NCBI RefSeq assembly: GCF_001565895.1
Contig: NZ_LSNE01000003.1
Span: 190,101-254,100 of the forward strand
Reading direction: 5' to 3'
Origin: Paraglaciecola hydrolytica
GTDB taxonomy: Bacteria; Pseudomonadota; Gammaproteobacteria; Enterobacterales; Alteromonadaceae
Length of the DNA: 64,000 nt
This document shows, one piece after another, positions 35,527 to 44,547 of the stretch. The position numbers were made by a program, and so were the translations under genes. A model generated the notes under the pieces. The model did not search any database. It was given only the letters and a program-made list of their open reading frames with translations, and was not told where the DNA came from. Position 1 is the stretch's first letter, and every line of letters starts with the position of its first letter.

Positions 35527-36288
35527 ATGAAAACAACAAAAATTGCTTCACTGGCTAGCCTAGTTGCTTTAGCCGCTTATTGTTCGTCAGCACTAACTGC
35601 GGCAGAAAAGCCCTTAGAACCTTGGCAACAAGCAGAAAAAACCGAAGTATGGGAGCCAGTTCCAGCAGTCGTAACAGCCAAAGCAGGTACGCCTCCTTCA
35701 GACGCCATTGTATTAATAGGTGATGGTCCATTATCTCAATGGGATGGGCTTAAAGGTGGTGCGGCAGCGTGGACTATAGGTAAAGGTAAAATTACCGTCA
35801 AACCTGGTACCGGTGATATTAAAACCAAACAATCATTTTGTGATATTCAGTTGCACTTTGAATGGCAAGCACCAATCCCAGAAGAAGGCATGCAAGGCCA
35901 ACAACGCAACAATAGCGGGATCTTTTTTCAGCAACGTTATGAAGTACAAGTACTCGATTCATTCGAAAACCTTACTTATCCCAATGGGCAAGCGGGTTCG
36001 GTTTATAAACAATCTATCCCCTTAGTCAATGCCACACGTCCACCAGGCGAATGGCAGACTTACGATATTATTTATAAAGCTCCTCGTTTTGAAGGCGTAA
36101 GCTTAAGTTCGCCAGGCTTTGTCACCGTATTACACAACGGAGTATTGGTGCAAAACCACACTGAGATCCAAGGTACAACGGAATGGATAGGTGCACCTAA
36201 ATATGAAGCCCATGGCTGTGCGCCTTTGCAATTGCAAGACCATGGTAACTTGGTAAGTTTCCGCAATATGTGGGTACGTGAACTTTAG
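35527..36288 (+). CDS. Exported DUF1080 (3-keto-disaccharide hydrolase/lyase-like) protein
   Basis: A 253-residue exported protein with a Sec signal (LASLVALAAYCSSALTAAE) and one DUF1080 jelly roll of the concanavalin type (about 55-250). Family features include SQWDGLKGGAAAWTI, CDIQLHFEWQAP, NNSGIFFQQRYEVQVLDSF, PPGEWQTYDIIYKAP and a final GNLVSFRNMWVREL. DUF1080 proteins have been linked to cleavage of 3-keto-glycosides. Beside a GMC/subunit-3 dehydrogenase this suggests a periplasmic step in which an oxidised glycoside is cleaved. It is the last gene of the series; no terminator hairpin was found in the 10-nt gap to the convergent MBL gene. Confidence 0.88.
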   Translation: MKTTKIASLASLVALAAYCSSALTAAEKPLEPWQQAEKTEVWEPVPAVVTAKAGTPPSDAIVLIGDGPLSQWDGLKGGAAAWTIGKGKITVKPGTGDIKTKQSFCDIQLHFEWQAPIPEEGMQGQQRNNSGIFFQQRYEVQVLDSFENLTYPNGQAGSVYKQSIPLVNATRPPGEWQTYDIIYKAPRFEGVSLSSPGFVTVLHNGVLVQNHTEIQGTTEWIGAPKYEAHGCAPLQLQDHGNLVSFRNMWVREL

Positions 36289-36298
36289 TTTTTGGTAT

Positions 36299-37054
36299 TT
36301 ATGACTTACGGCTGCGCAGCCATAACTTAGCTTTAATTTTGGTTGCGCGCCAAGGTGTCTGTGGTAGTCGTGGAGCTACCGTACTTAAGTGGGCATATTC
36401 ATTTTCACTTAAACTTACCTCTCCACCATGAGCTAACCATAGCGCCTTAAGTTGCATATCTCTGACCTTTTGCAAAGACGCTCTATATTGGTTGGGATGA
36501 AAGACCGGAAAAGGTGGAATAAAACGTTTTTTTACTTTGACCATTAAATCAGCCACATACATACGATGACTGGGGCGATGTAATAGCGAAATATCACGAT
36601 CAGTATGGCCTGGAGTCGAAACCGACGTCCATTCTGTAAAATCAGGCAAGATATCACCATCCTCCAACTCAATATCGGGTTTAAGATGAGGTGAATACCA
36701 CAGATTTTTTTTCGGTTTACCTAAACGCCCCGCCACCCAAGCTGCCAATAATATATCTGTTAAGTGCAGCAAACGCCCATTCAAGCCACGATACCAATGT
36801 CTTGTAGTTTTGCCGCTGGCGATTTTACAGCCAGTCAAATCGCGTAACTTATGCGCCGCTCCTGCATGATCAGGATGCATATGGGTAACAACAATCAGTT
36901 TTAAATCACTAAAAGGGCGTTGCAATTCGTGAGTAATATAACGTTTAAGCTCATCGATATCAGCGCGGCAACAGCCATCCAACAATAACAATCCTTGTGG
37001 ATATTCCACGAGATAAATACTTTGGATGTAACCTTTAAGTTGATGCAGTTTCAA
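36299..37054 (-). CDS. Metallo-beta-lactamase-fold hydrolase
   Basis: A 251-residue cytosolic MBL-fold protein. The zinc motif THMHPDHAGAAHKL lies near residue 58, with the later ligands in STPGHTDRDISLLH (His) and YVADLMVK (Asp). The family includes glyoxalase II, lactonases and other hydrolases; the substrate is not evident. The start is TTG 37054 with no ATG available nearby, which is unusual, and no clear ribosome-binding site is placed before it. It lies 8 nt after a small 57-residue gene and converges on the DUF1080 gene. Confidence 0.85.
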   Translation of the reverse strand: MKLHQLKGYIQSIYLVEYPQGLLLLDGCCRADIDELKRYITHELQRPFSDLKLIVVTHMHPDHAGAAHKLRDLTGCKIASGKTTRHWYRGLNGRLLHLTDILLAAWVAGRLGKPKKNLWYSPHLKPDIELEDGDILPDFTEWTSVSTPGHTDRDISLLHRPSHRMYVADLMVKVKKRFIPPFPVFHPNQYRASLQKVRDMQLKALWLAHGGEVSLSENEYAHLSTVAPRLPQTPWRATKIKAKLWLRSRKS

Positions 37055-37062
37055 AATAGTGG

Positions 37063-37236
37063 CTAGCTAGCCTCGCCAGCATTGGCTTTTTGCTCAATGT
37101 ATTCAATGGCTTTTTGCATACTGCCAAAAGCATTGATCAAGTTTTGACGGCCCTTTTGCATCAACTCTGGGCTATCCTTTTCCGACATCATCCACACCCA
37201 AGTGCGGATTAACGACTCTGGTGGCAATTTATGCAT
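37063..37236 (-). CDS. Small conserved-looking hypothetical protein (57 residues)
   Basis: A 57-residue soluble protein, MHKLPPESLIRTWVWMMSEK followed by helices and ending in EYIEQKANAGEAS. The start ATG 37236 has GAGGAG six to eight bases upstream, a strong site, while the longer frame to 37287 lacks one. It looks helical, without a signal or membrane segment, and I do not recognise a family. It lies 8 nt upstream of the MBL hydrolase gene, so the two are probably co-transcribed. Confidence 0.65.
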   Translation of the reverse strand: MHKLPPESLIRTWVWMMSEKDSPELMQKGRQNLINAFGSMQKAIEYIEQKANAGEAS

Positions 37237-37401
37237 AATGTGCTCCTCACTTAATGGTATAAACTTGCTAGCAAACAGAATAGTCATTATATCCTGTCAA
37301 CTGCACGCATTCGAGTGAACTTTTTAGCAAATTCAATGGCTTGGGAATAATACAACCCAATGAAGACACATTTTTTAACCTGATAAATAGAATAGAAACC
37401 T

Positions 37402-37950
37402 ATGAATAATGCACCATTAAAACTCGTTGTTGCTTCGTTAAATCCTGTTAAGGTCAATGCTGCTAAGCAAGCCTTTACACAAGTTTTTGCAATAAACGAC
37501 GTTGCATGTGTAACAGTGGACGCGCCATCTGGTGTAGCCGAACAACCCATGAGTGCAGAAGCCACCCGTTTAGGCGCGATCAATCGCCTTAAATATTGCC
37601 AGCAATATTATCAAGCCGATTATTATGTGGCGATAGAAGGGGGAGTGGATATGACTCAAGATGGCCCAGTCACCTTTGCCTATGTAGTAATAGCCAATAA
37701 TCAACACATGTCCATTGGTCGCAGTGCCACTTTACCTCTGCCCCTCAAGGTTTATAGGGCTTTGCAACAAGGCGCCGAGCTTGGTCCACTGATGGATAGT
37801 TTGTTTAATACCGTCAATATTAAACAACGCGGTGGTGCTATCGGTTTGCTAACGCGCGGACAAGCCAATCGAGAAGGTAATTATACCCAGGCACTGATAT
37901 TGGCCCTTGCCCCCTTTTTACACCCTGATTTGTATGCACAAGATGAGTGA
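37402..37950 (+). CDS. yjjX: Inosine/xanthosine triphosphatase YjjX
   Basis: A 182-residue protein resembling E. coli YjjX: VVASLNPVKVNAAKQAF at the start, PMSAEATRLGAINRL, YVAIEGGVD, and ending with RGGAIGLLTRGQANREGNYTQALILALAPF. The family hydrolyses ITP and XTP, keeping deaminated purines out of nucleic acids and possibly limiting oxidative damage. It diverges from the small-protein/MBL pair. Its last eight bases overlap the start of the next small gene. Confidence 0.92.
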   Translation: MNNAPLKLVVASLNPVKVNAAKQAFTQVFAINDVACVTVDAPSGVAEQPMSAEATRLGAINRLKYCQQYYQADYYVAIEGGVDMTQDGPVTFAYVVIANNQHMSIGRSATLPLPLKVYRALQQGAELGPLMDSLFNTVNIKQRGGAIGLLTRGQANREGNYTQALILALAPFLHPDLYAQDE

Positions 37951-38224
37951 AAACATAAACTCAGATAACCTTAGTTATCAATTTGAAATCATCCCCAAGA
38001 GTTGGTCGAAACGGCGCAAGTTAACACCTGAGCCACAAGCTGTAGCCGTTACCATTGCCGACTTCCAATTAATCGAACAACATTTTTGCACTATGCAGGT
38101 AACATACGATGATGGGAGTGAGCACAGTTATTACTCTCGGGTATTACGCAATGCCATCACCGGACAATGGACTGTAGATGGCATGCAAGTGGCTGTTAGA
38201 GTGATTGTGCCCCGTAAAAGTTAA
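37943..38224 (+). CDS. Hypothetical protein coupled to yjjX (93 residues)
   Basis: A 93-residue soluble protein starting at ATG 37943 inside the last codons of yjjX, so its translation is probably coupled. It contains FEIIPKSWSKRRKLTPEPQA, a central acidic/aromatic part VTYDDGSEHSYYSRV, and ends in VIVPRKS. The composition (beta-prone, basic start) gives no recognisable fold. An in-frame ATG three codons upstream is an alternative start. I do not recognise the family, but its coupling suggests a nucleotide-related or housekeeping role (inference). Confidence 0.7.
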   Translation: MSENINSDNLSYQFEIIPKSWSKRRKLTPEPQAVAVTIADFQLIEQHFCTMQVTYDDGSEHSYYSRVLRNAITGQWTVDGMQVAVRVIVPRKS

Positions 38225-38231
38225 GTCGGTT

Positions 38232-38861
38232 TTAGTTATTTTTGTTGAGTAAGAACGCGACCAACTTCAGAAAATCCTCTTCACCTTTAAGACTCTTAGT
38301 AAGCACCCGATACTTACCATTCACAATCACAGTTGGCACGGTACCAACTCCTTGTTTACGCAAAGCAGCAGTTTTCTGCTGCATCTGATTAAACTGCATA
38401 CTGACCGCAAAACTACTATAAATTTTGTCGTAGTTCGGACCATCAACGCCATTAGCAATAAATAGGTTTTTCACGTCGGCGGAAGAATTCAAGATAGTTT
38501 TACTGACATGGATAGTATTAAAGATCACGGGTACCATTTTTTCTTCAATGTGTAGCAGTTCAGAAACAATCAAAGCCTTAGTTAAGCTATGCTCAATCTC
38601 AACATTCCGACCTGGCATCTTATCCACATGATTTTTGTTAAACTTGGTACCCACTGGCAAACTGGCGACCAAACTGAGCATCATTGGTTCTTGTGTGAAA
38701 CAGTGTGGGCAATAAAAAGAAAAGTACTCCGTCACTTCTTTGTTTTGACTACGCTCTCCTTCGAGAACTTGATAGTGAATATCTTGCACATAATTTTCAG
38801 CTTGAACGCTAAATACCAGCATAAATGAAAACATTGCGAAAATTATTTTTTTTGAAAGCAT
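38232..38861 (-). CDS. DsbA-like thiol:disulfide oxidoreductase
   Basis: A 209-residue periplasmic thioredoxin-fold protein. The signal peptide MLSKKIIFAMFSFMLVFSVQA precedes a short linker. The active site is FYCPHCF, the DsbA form of CxxC. The cis-Pro loop is GTVPTVIVNGKYRV near residue 175. DsbA donates disulfides to exported proteins and is normally reoxidised by DsbB, which is not in this window. The usual dsbA neighbours are missing too, so this may be a second DsbA paralogue. It converges on the small hypothetical gene with 7 nt between them. Confidence 0.87.
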   Translation of the reverse strand: MLSKKIIFAMFSFMLVFSVQAENYVQDIHYQVLEGERSQNKEVTEYFSFYCPHCFTQEPMMLSLVASLPVGTKFNKNHVDKMPGRNVEIEHSLTKALIVSELLHIEEKMVPVIFNTIHVSKTILNSSADVKNLFIANGVDGPNYDKIYSSFAVSMQFNQMQQKTAALRKQGVGTVPTVIVNGKYRVLTKSLKGEEDFLKLVAFLLNKNN

Positions 38862-39327
38862 TTATTTTATCCTTGGTTAAATTGAATGTCTTACATCCCA
38901 TGTTTATCAAACCTAGGATGTGAGCAACTATTACCTGAATAAACCGTATAAAAAAGTCTAAAGTTGTTGCTATATATTACAGCTTGTTAATCTTGGATAA
39001 TGCGAGGCGTATCCAAACAAATATTTCAGCGCAATTACAAATTGATGCAATTTTTTTCTCGGTCAAACAGCCACTCAACGTTACCTTCACTAAAGGCAAC
39101 AAATCTAACCTTTTTTAAATCTAAGACATTGTCATAAATACACTTTTTGACGATAAATCATAACTATTTTTAACATTTATTAAGAAAATTAATTACCAGC
39201 CTTTACATTCTTTAACACAGCAAACACAATGGCCGAAATATAAAATTTTTATTTAATATTTAGCAAAATTGAATAATAAATTATTACGGTGTAATTGCAT
39301 GCAAGCTAGTTTAGCGAGTCGTTGATT
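38862..39327. other. AT-rich spacer between dsbA-like and EAL genes
   Basis: A 466-bp divergent spacer of very high A+T content. I see no gene, repeat family or clear hairpin; short A/T-rich inverted words such as AATAATAAATTATT near 39272 are too simple to interpret. It must hold the promoters of both neighbouring genes. Confidence 0.4.
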
Positions 39328-41610
39328 ATGAGAAAATTATTGGGAATGCGATTGTTTAGCTACTTAATGCTCTCTGATGAAAGCCCAGTAGGTCAACAAG
39401 TAGAGCAATGGCGTATCAGCGCACTACGTATTATGACAGTGGTCGGCTATTTGCTGTATTCCATTGTCGCCATTCATTGTTGCTTAAACGCAATGAATAC
39501 TAATATTAGTTATATCATTCCTCTGATTATTGCCTTTTATACATTAGGCATTTTACAACTGTATTTTTCAAAAAGTCATTACTACATAAGTGTCTATACC
39601 CTATTATTCAGCATAGTGGCAGCCGCAATTTGTATTAATTTATTGGTCCAAATTCCAACCCTTGCTATGTTAGGCCCTGTTTTTGTCTTTGCCCTACCTT
39701 TAGTCGCTTTTATCTTACTAGGCGCAAAAGCCGGCGTGATATGTATGTTACTCAACATCATCCCATTTATTGCTTTGCTTAGTGGTTTTCAATTAAATCA
39801 ACTTATCGAAGGCCACGTCTATTTAGATCATGCCAATACTTATGTGATGGGCATTATTTTTATATTCTTCAATATCTGTGTTCCCTTGGGCGTGGCACGA
39901 GCCAGCCTTGCAGCCAAGCGCTTAAACCAACAAGTTGTGGCGCACAATACGGTATTACAACAACAAAATACCTTTTATCGCACCCTGTTCGTTAAAACAG
40001 AAATTGCCAAATTAGTAGTCAGTAATGAAGGGATTATTTCTGAAATGAATGTTGCTGCCGAAAAGCTATTGCAATGTGAATTTAATGAATTAATTCATCC
40101 GCTTAATTTGTCGAGTTTATTTGCCGAGTTCCGTTTTGATGCTATTGAGACTGTGGTCAATCGTACATTAGCAGGTCGCATGAAAGCCTTTAAATTGACC
40201 AGAAGTGATTTATGCAGCAATAGTTATTACTTTGTCACTATTCAAGATGTGACTGCCTGGGCCTTATTGCAAAAAACCCTTGCAGCACAAACCATTTTGA
40301 GTAAAAAGCGCATGTTGGATACGGTGACAGGCCTGCCTAATCGTGAGTGGTTGGACAATAAAATAAAACAAATGCTCAGTGAACCTCAAGTAGAACTAAG
40401 TTTAATCGTCTGTAAAATCAACAATACACAATTTATTGAGCAAAAATACGGTTTTCAATACCTATCTCAGTTAGTACGAAAAATCGCAGAGCATTGGCAA
40501 ACTAAAACCCATATCCGTTGCCATCTGGCCTCAATAGGCACTGGTAAGTTAAGCATCATTACTGAGCTTTCGCCCATGGACTTACAAACCCAAATAACGG
40601 CCTTTATACGTTTATTACCCCAAGTAATTATGATTGATGAACAAAAGTTACCTGTTGATATTAAGGTTGGAATCGCATTTTCAGATACCTCTGAACGTAA
40701 CTCAGACAAACTCATCAATAATGCCTTATATGCTGTCGACTCCAGCCCCTTACAGATTAATTACCACGATACCGTTAGCCAAGAGCGTTTCATTGAACAT
40801 CAAGAGATAAACATCTTGTTAAACGAAGCCATATCTAATAATGAATTAAGCATAGTTTATCAACCGAAGGTCAAAGGAGATGGGCGCTTAGTCGGTGTAG
40901 AAGCCTTATTGCGCTGGCATTCAAAAATAATCGGCATTGTCTCTCCCGCCATTTTTATTCCTATTGCCGAAAAATCCGGACTCGTGACTCAACTCACACT
41001 ATGGCTCGTTACTGCAGTATGTGAACAACTGCATCGTTGGCAACAAGATGGGCTCAAAGTAGTACCTGTAGCGATTAACGTATCGGGCAACGATCTCGAT
41101 CAAGAATATTTTCATGAACACTTGGTTAACTCATTGGTGGAATTCAAAATTTCACCACAACTAGTTGAAATAGAATTAACTGAGTCTTCACGCAGTCTCG
41201 ATCACGGCAAGGCACTCGCCACCACCCGTTACTTAGCTAACTGGGGATTTTGCATTACCTTAGATGACTTTGGGATCGGCTATTCAGGCTTGTCTAAGTT
41301 GATGTCTTATCCGGTTAAAAAAGTCAAAATTGATCGCCAGTTTATAAAAGGCATTCATAAAGACGATCGTAAAGCCAAAGTCGTTGAAGCCATCATTGCT
41401 ATGTGCAATGTATCTCATGTCGAGATATTGGCCGAAGGTGTCGAAGAATTTGAAGAGGTTGATAAACTGTTATTATTGGGCTGCAGTAATTTTCAAGGTT
41501 TTGTATTCTCTAAACCCTTAGATGCTGAGCGCACATCTGGCTTATTAAAAAAACAAAATGTGTTTGCTTATGACGGTATAACCAAAGCCTTTATTAGGCC
41601 TTCGTCGTAA
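39328..41610 (+). CDS. Membrane EAL phosphodiesterase with degenerate GGDEF
   Basis: A protein of about 760 residues. The N-terminal 190 residues form six to seven membrane helices. A linker and a PAS-like stretch (about 210-320) follow, then a GGDEF-like domain (about 325-480) in which the signature is replaced by GTGKL, so diguanylate cyclase activity is lost. The EAL domain (about 495-745) is intact: GVEALLRWHS, INVSGND, IELTES, LDDFGIGYSG, VKIDRQF, LAEGVEE and FQGFVF. c-di-GMP breakdown is therefore expected, with membrane signal input. ATG 39328 is preferred over TTG 39322. It is single, facing away from the dsbA-like gene. Confidence 0.88.
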   Translation: MRKLLGMRLFSYLMLSDESPVGQQVEQWRISALRIMTVVGYLLYSIVAIHCCLNAMNTNISYIIPLIIAFYTLGILQLYFSKSHYYISVYTLLFSIVAAAICINLLVQIPTLAMLGPVFVFALPLVAFILLGAKAGVICMLLNIIPFIALLSGFQLNQLIEGHVYLDHANTYVMGIIFIFFNICVPLGVARASLAAKRLNQQVVAHNTVLQQQNTFYRTLFVKTEIAKLVVSNEGIISEMNVAAEKLLQCEFNELIHPLNLSSLFAEFRFDAIETVVNRTLAGRMKAFKLTRSDLCSNSYYFVTIQDVTAWALLQKTLAAQTILSKKRMLDTVTGLPNREWLDNKIKQMLSEPQVELSLIVCKINNTQFIEQKYGFQYLSQLVRKIAEHWQTKTHIRCHLASIGTGKLSIITELSPMDLQTQITAFIRLLPQVIMIDEQKLPVDIKVGIAFSDTSERNSDKLINNALYAVDSSPLQINYHDTVSQERFIEHQEINILLNEAISNNELSIVYQPKVKGDGRLVGVEALLRWHSKIIGIVSPAIFIPIAEKSGLVTQLTLWLVTAVCEQLHRWQQDGLKVVPVAINVSGNDLDQEYFHEHLVNSLVEFKISPQLVEIELTESSRSLDHGKALATTRYLANWGFCITLDDFGIGYSGLSKLMSYPVKKVKIDRQFIKGIHKDDRKAKVVEAIIAMCNVSHVEILAEGVEEFEEVDKLLLLGCSNFQGFVFSKPLDAERTSGLLKKQNVFAYDGITKAFIRPSS

Positions 41611-41673
41611 ATTTTTCATCACAGTTTTGAAGATAGTAAGTTAAGACGTGTAGAATTATAGCTGCCTTGATGT

Positions 41674-43839
41674 TCACAAAATAAAGTTCAGGCTAACTAC
41701 CACCCCACTGTGATCTTTTAGATTATTGATGCTGATCTCACCCTGATGGTATTGGGCGATGATTTTGGCGATAAACAAGCCCAACCCGAGATGGGCTTGC
41801 TCAGTCACCTGGGACTGACGCACCGATACCATGGAATCAAACAACTGATGCTGCATCTTGTCGGGCAATACCCCGCCTTGGTTGCTGATTTGCAAACTAA
41901 GGTGTTTTTCAGTGTATTGCAGGTTTAGGCTGATCAGGCTCCGATCCACACTAAAATCCACCGCGTTAGCGATGATTTTATCTAACATTTGGGCAAATAA
42001 TTCCGGGGCACCGGACAATGTCACTTTGTTAGTCGTGCTTTTATTATCCAACAGCAAAACAAAGTCACGCTGCGGGTAAACCTGCTGATAACCCAGCACA
42101 CAGCCCCGTAATACTTCCACCACATTGAAGATTTCGCGTTCGTTGTTTTGAATCGCTTGCTCGAGGCGCGTGGCCTCACTCATGTTAGTGAGGATCTTAC
42201 TCAAACGCCCAATGCCTTCTTTAGCACGCTCAATGTATTGTCGACTCTCTGGGCTTTGGTTTTCACTGCTTAAATTGTCTAAAGAAGAATTAACTATGGC
42301 CACAGGTGTGCGTAATTCATGACTTAAACGGGAGGCCATGTTTTCCAGGTAGGCATTGTATTGACCTAATTTTACCAACACGCTGTTAAAGGTGCGGGAC
42401 AAGTCACCAATCTCGTCATTGGCCTTAGAAGGTAAGATTTGTCCGACAATTTTACCCTGGGTATCAATGGCATCTTCGGTTTCGTCACGCAGTTTACGAA
42501 TACGCCAGGAAATGCGCGACGCCAATAAAAATAAGGCTAAGGTGCCCAAGACAATCACTGCCAAGAAAAAGTGAAATTGTTTTTCCAGGGCTTTATTACG
42601 TAAGGTACGAATACCATTAGTGGTTTGCTCCACTACCACCGCGCCCATGACTTTTTTATCAATATATATTGGATGGGCGGCCGACAAAATCACCGCTTTA
42701 TTATCTGGGCTGATACGCCACAAAGTACTGGGTGTGCCGTCTAATGCCTGACTGATATCTTGGCCTTTTAAGGCATAGGCATTTTGCAAATCATCAACAA
42801 AGTCAGCGGGCGGTTTGGTTAATATCCGATAATACAAAGGGAACAACCATTCATTCTCAATGTATTGCCACCAACTTTGTTTATTTGAATAGGTAATCTC
42901 GCTTTGCACACCGCTTGAACGTTGAATTTGCCCCGAACGTGCCAGGACCCGCCGATGATTATCCACCACCCACACCCGAGCATTAGAATATTGCAAACCT
43001 TTAAGAATGTTTTCGATTTCGGGTGAAGGCACTAATACCGTGCCCAAAGAATCTTCTTGGGACGGATTGGCCGTGCCTATGGTGTATTCCACTTGCCGGC
43101 TAACAGGATCGTCAACATCCACAATGGCAAAGGCAATTTTGCTCGACATCATGGCCAGTGGAAAACGCAATTCGATTACATAACCCTCAGCCGTTTTGCG
43201 CCACTGGCCTTGGATGCGGGTTTCGGGTTTGTCGGGCTGCAAGGATTCAATTTCATTTTTGAGTAAATAAGCATTCACCCAGCCATCCTTGTAAGGGGCA
43301 ATGATATAACGCTGAAACTGGCCGTTTTCATCTGTCATAGCAATTTGCAGATGGTCGTTGCGGTCGATGCGTAAACTGTTGTTTGGCCTAAATACGACCT
43401 GCTCATCGATAACATTAAACATGGCATACAAGTAGCGGTCGTATTGGCCTACCATGTGGGCAAAACGCAGACTTTGTGAGTCATAATCCTGCACCTGATC
43501 GATCAGATTCTGCTCACCATAATTGAGCATTAGGGCCTGATAATCCTGCCAGTCATCCAGCTTGCCATCCAGTTGAATAGGATAAGCAATTTTATAAGCA
43601 TAGAGATCGGTACCGGGTTTTACGTCACTTAAAAAAGCCGATTGGCTGTCAAACAAGGCTGGGCGTTCGTGCAGTGCTGTGGCTACCGCGCGGGCTGTGC
43701 CCACCATAGTTTGTTCCTGACCTATACGTAAATAGGTTTCTAACTCCCACACGTATTGGTATCCCAGCCAGGGAATAGCAAACAAAAATGACGAAAAAAC
43801 CACTAGCTTGAGGCGAATGCCAAAACGAAAACTATGCAT
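41674..43839 (-). CDS. pdsS: Histidine kinase of the dedicated sortase system (PdsS)
   Basis: A 721-residue membrane sensor kinase. The first membrane segment is about 10-28. A large periplasmic part of about 390 residues includes a region (about 85-250) that looks like a CBM9/DOMON-type sugar-binding sandwich: IQLDGKLDDWQDY, LRIDRNDHLQIAMTDENG and GYVIELRFPLAMM. The second membrane segment (about 422-440) leads to a HAMP domain, the HisKA box SHELRTPVAIV with H507, and a HATPase domain with IIANAVDFSVDRS and GLGLFIAKI. It resembles the kinase found with class GN sortases in proteobacteria. It is 18 nt after pdsR on the same strand. Confidence 0.88.
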   Translation of the reverse strand: MHSFRFGIRLKLVVFSSFLFAIPWLGYQYVWELETYLRIGQEQTMVGTARAVATALHERPALFDSQSAFLSDVKPGTDLYAYKIAYPIQLDGKLDDWQDYQALMLNYGEQNLIDQVQDYDSQSLRFAHMVGQYDRYLYAMFNVIDEQVVFRPNNSLRIDRNDHLQIAMTDENGQFQRYIIAPYKDGWVNAYLLKNEIESLQPDKPETRIQGQWRKTAEGYVIELRFPLAMMSSKIAFAIVDVDDPVSRQVEYTIGTANPSQEDSLGTVLVPSPEIENILKGLQYSNARVWVVDNHRRVLARSGQIQRSSGVQSEITYSNKQSWWQYIENEWLFPLYYRILTKPPADFVDDLQNAYALKGQDISQALDGTPSTLWRISPDNKAVILSAAHPIYIDKKVMGAVVVEQTTNGIRTLRNKALEKQFHFFLAVIVLGTLALFLLASRISWRIRKLRDETEDAIDTQGKIVGQILPSKANDEIGDLSRTFNSVLVKLGQYNAYLENMASRLSHELRTPVAIVNSSLDNLSSENQSPESRQYIERAKEGIGRLSKILTNMSEATRLEQAIQNNEREIFNVVEVLRGCVLGYQQVYPQRDFVLLLDNKSTTNKVTLSGAPELFAQMLDKIIANAVDFSVDRSLISLNLQYTEKHLSLQISNQGGVLPDKMQHQLFDSMVSVRQSQVTEQAHLGLGLFIAKIIAQYHQGEISINNLKDHSGVVVSLNFIL

Positions 43840-43857
43840 CTTAGGAACAACTGACCA

Positions 43858-44547
43858 TTAATTTTTCCACCGATAGCCCATGCCGTAGACCGTTTCGACA
43901 CAATCAAATTCAGCATCCACTAACATAAATTTTTTGCGAATACGTTTTATGTGCGAGGTAATGGTCGTGTCATCCACCACCATTTTTGATTCGTCCATCA
44001 ATTGCTGTCGACTTTTAACATGGCCGGAATATTTAGCAATAGCGTGCAACATCCAAAACTCTGTCACTGTCAGTTCAATATTGTGTTTTTGCCAACTGAC
44101 TGTCATGCGTTTGCTGTCCATAATCAGCTCGCCGGTTTGGATCAAATCTGAGGGCGTTTGTGGCTGATTAAGTAAGGCTGTGCGCCTGAACAGTGCGGCA
44201 ATCCGCGCCAATAAATGAGGTAGGCTAATATCTTTGGTTAGATAGTCATCAGCGCCCATGCGTAGACCACAAATCGTATCGTAGTCATTATCACGCGCCG
44301 TAAAAAAGATAATGGGCAAGGTTTTCGACATGCTACGTAATTGCTGACACACCGCAAAACCACCGTCTATTTCGTCCTGTAAGCCAATATCAATAATGGC
44401 TAAATCAGGTAAACGTTTAGCAAAAGCTTGCTCGGCCAACTGACGATTAGCATAGGCTTGTACCTCGTACCCCTGTTTGCCCAGCGCGGCTACGTAGTTA
44501 TCTCTGAGTGCCTGATCATCTTCCACCAGCGCGATACGTTTTGACAT
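43858..44547 (-). CDS. pdsR: Response regulator of the dedicated sortase system (PdsR)
   Basis: A 229-residue OmpR-type regulator. The receiver domain (1-120) has the acidic pocket VEDDQ, phosphoacceptor D53 in LAIIDIGLQ, and Lys in DDYLTKDISL. The winged helix (about 135-225) has MTVSWQKHNIELTVTEFWML and ITSHIKRIRKKF, and ends YGMGYRWKN. It should be phosphorylated by the kinase encoded next and control the divergent pdsO-target-sortase genes across the 208-bp spacer. No obvious direct-repeat site was identified there. Confidence 0.88.
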   Translation of the reverse strand: MSKRIALVEDDQALRDNYVAALGKQGYEVQAYANRQLAEQAFAKRLPDLAIIDIGLQDEIDGGFAVCQQLRSMSKTLPIIFFTARDNDYDTICGLRMGADDYLTKDISLPHLLARIAALFRRTALLNQPQTPSDLIQTGELIMDSKRMTVSWQKHNIELTVTEFWMLHAIAKYSGHVKSRQQLMDESKMVVDDTTITSHIKRIRKKFMLVDAEFDCVETVYGMGYRWKN

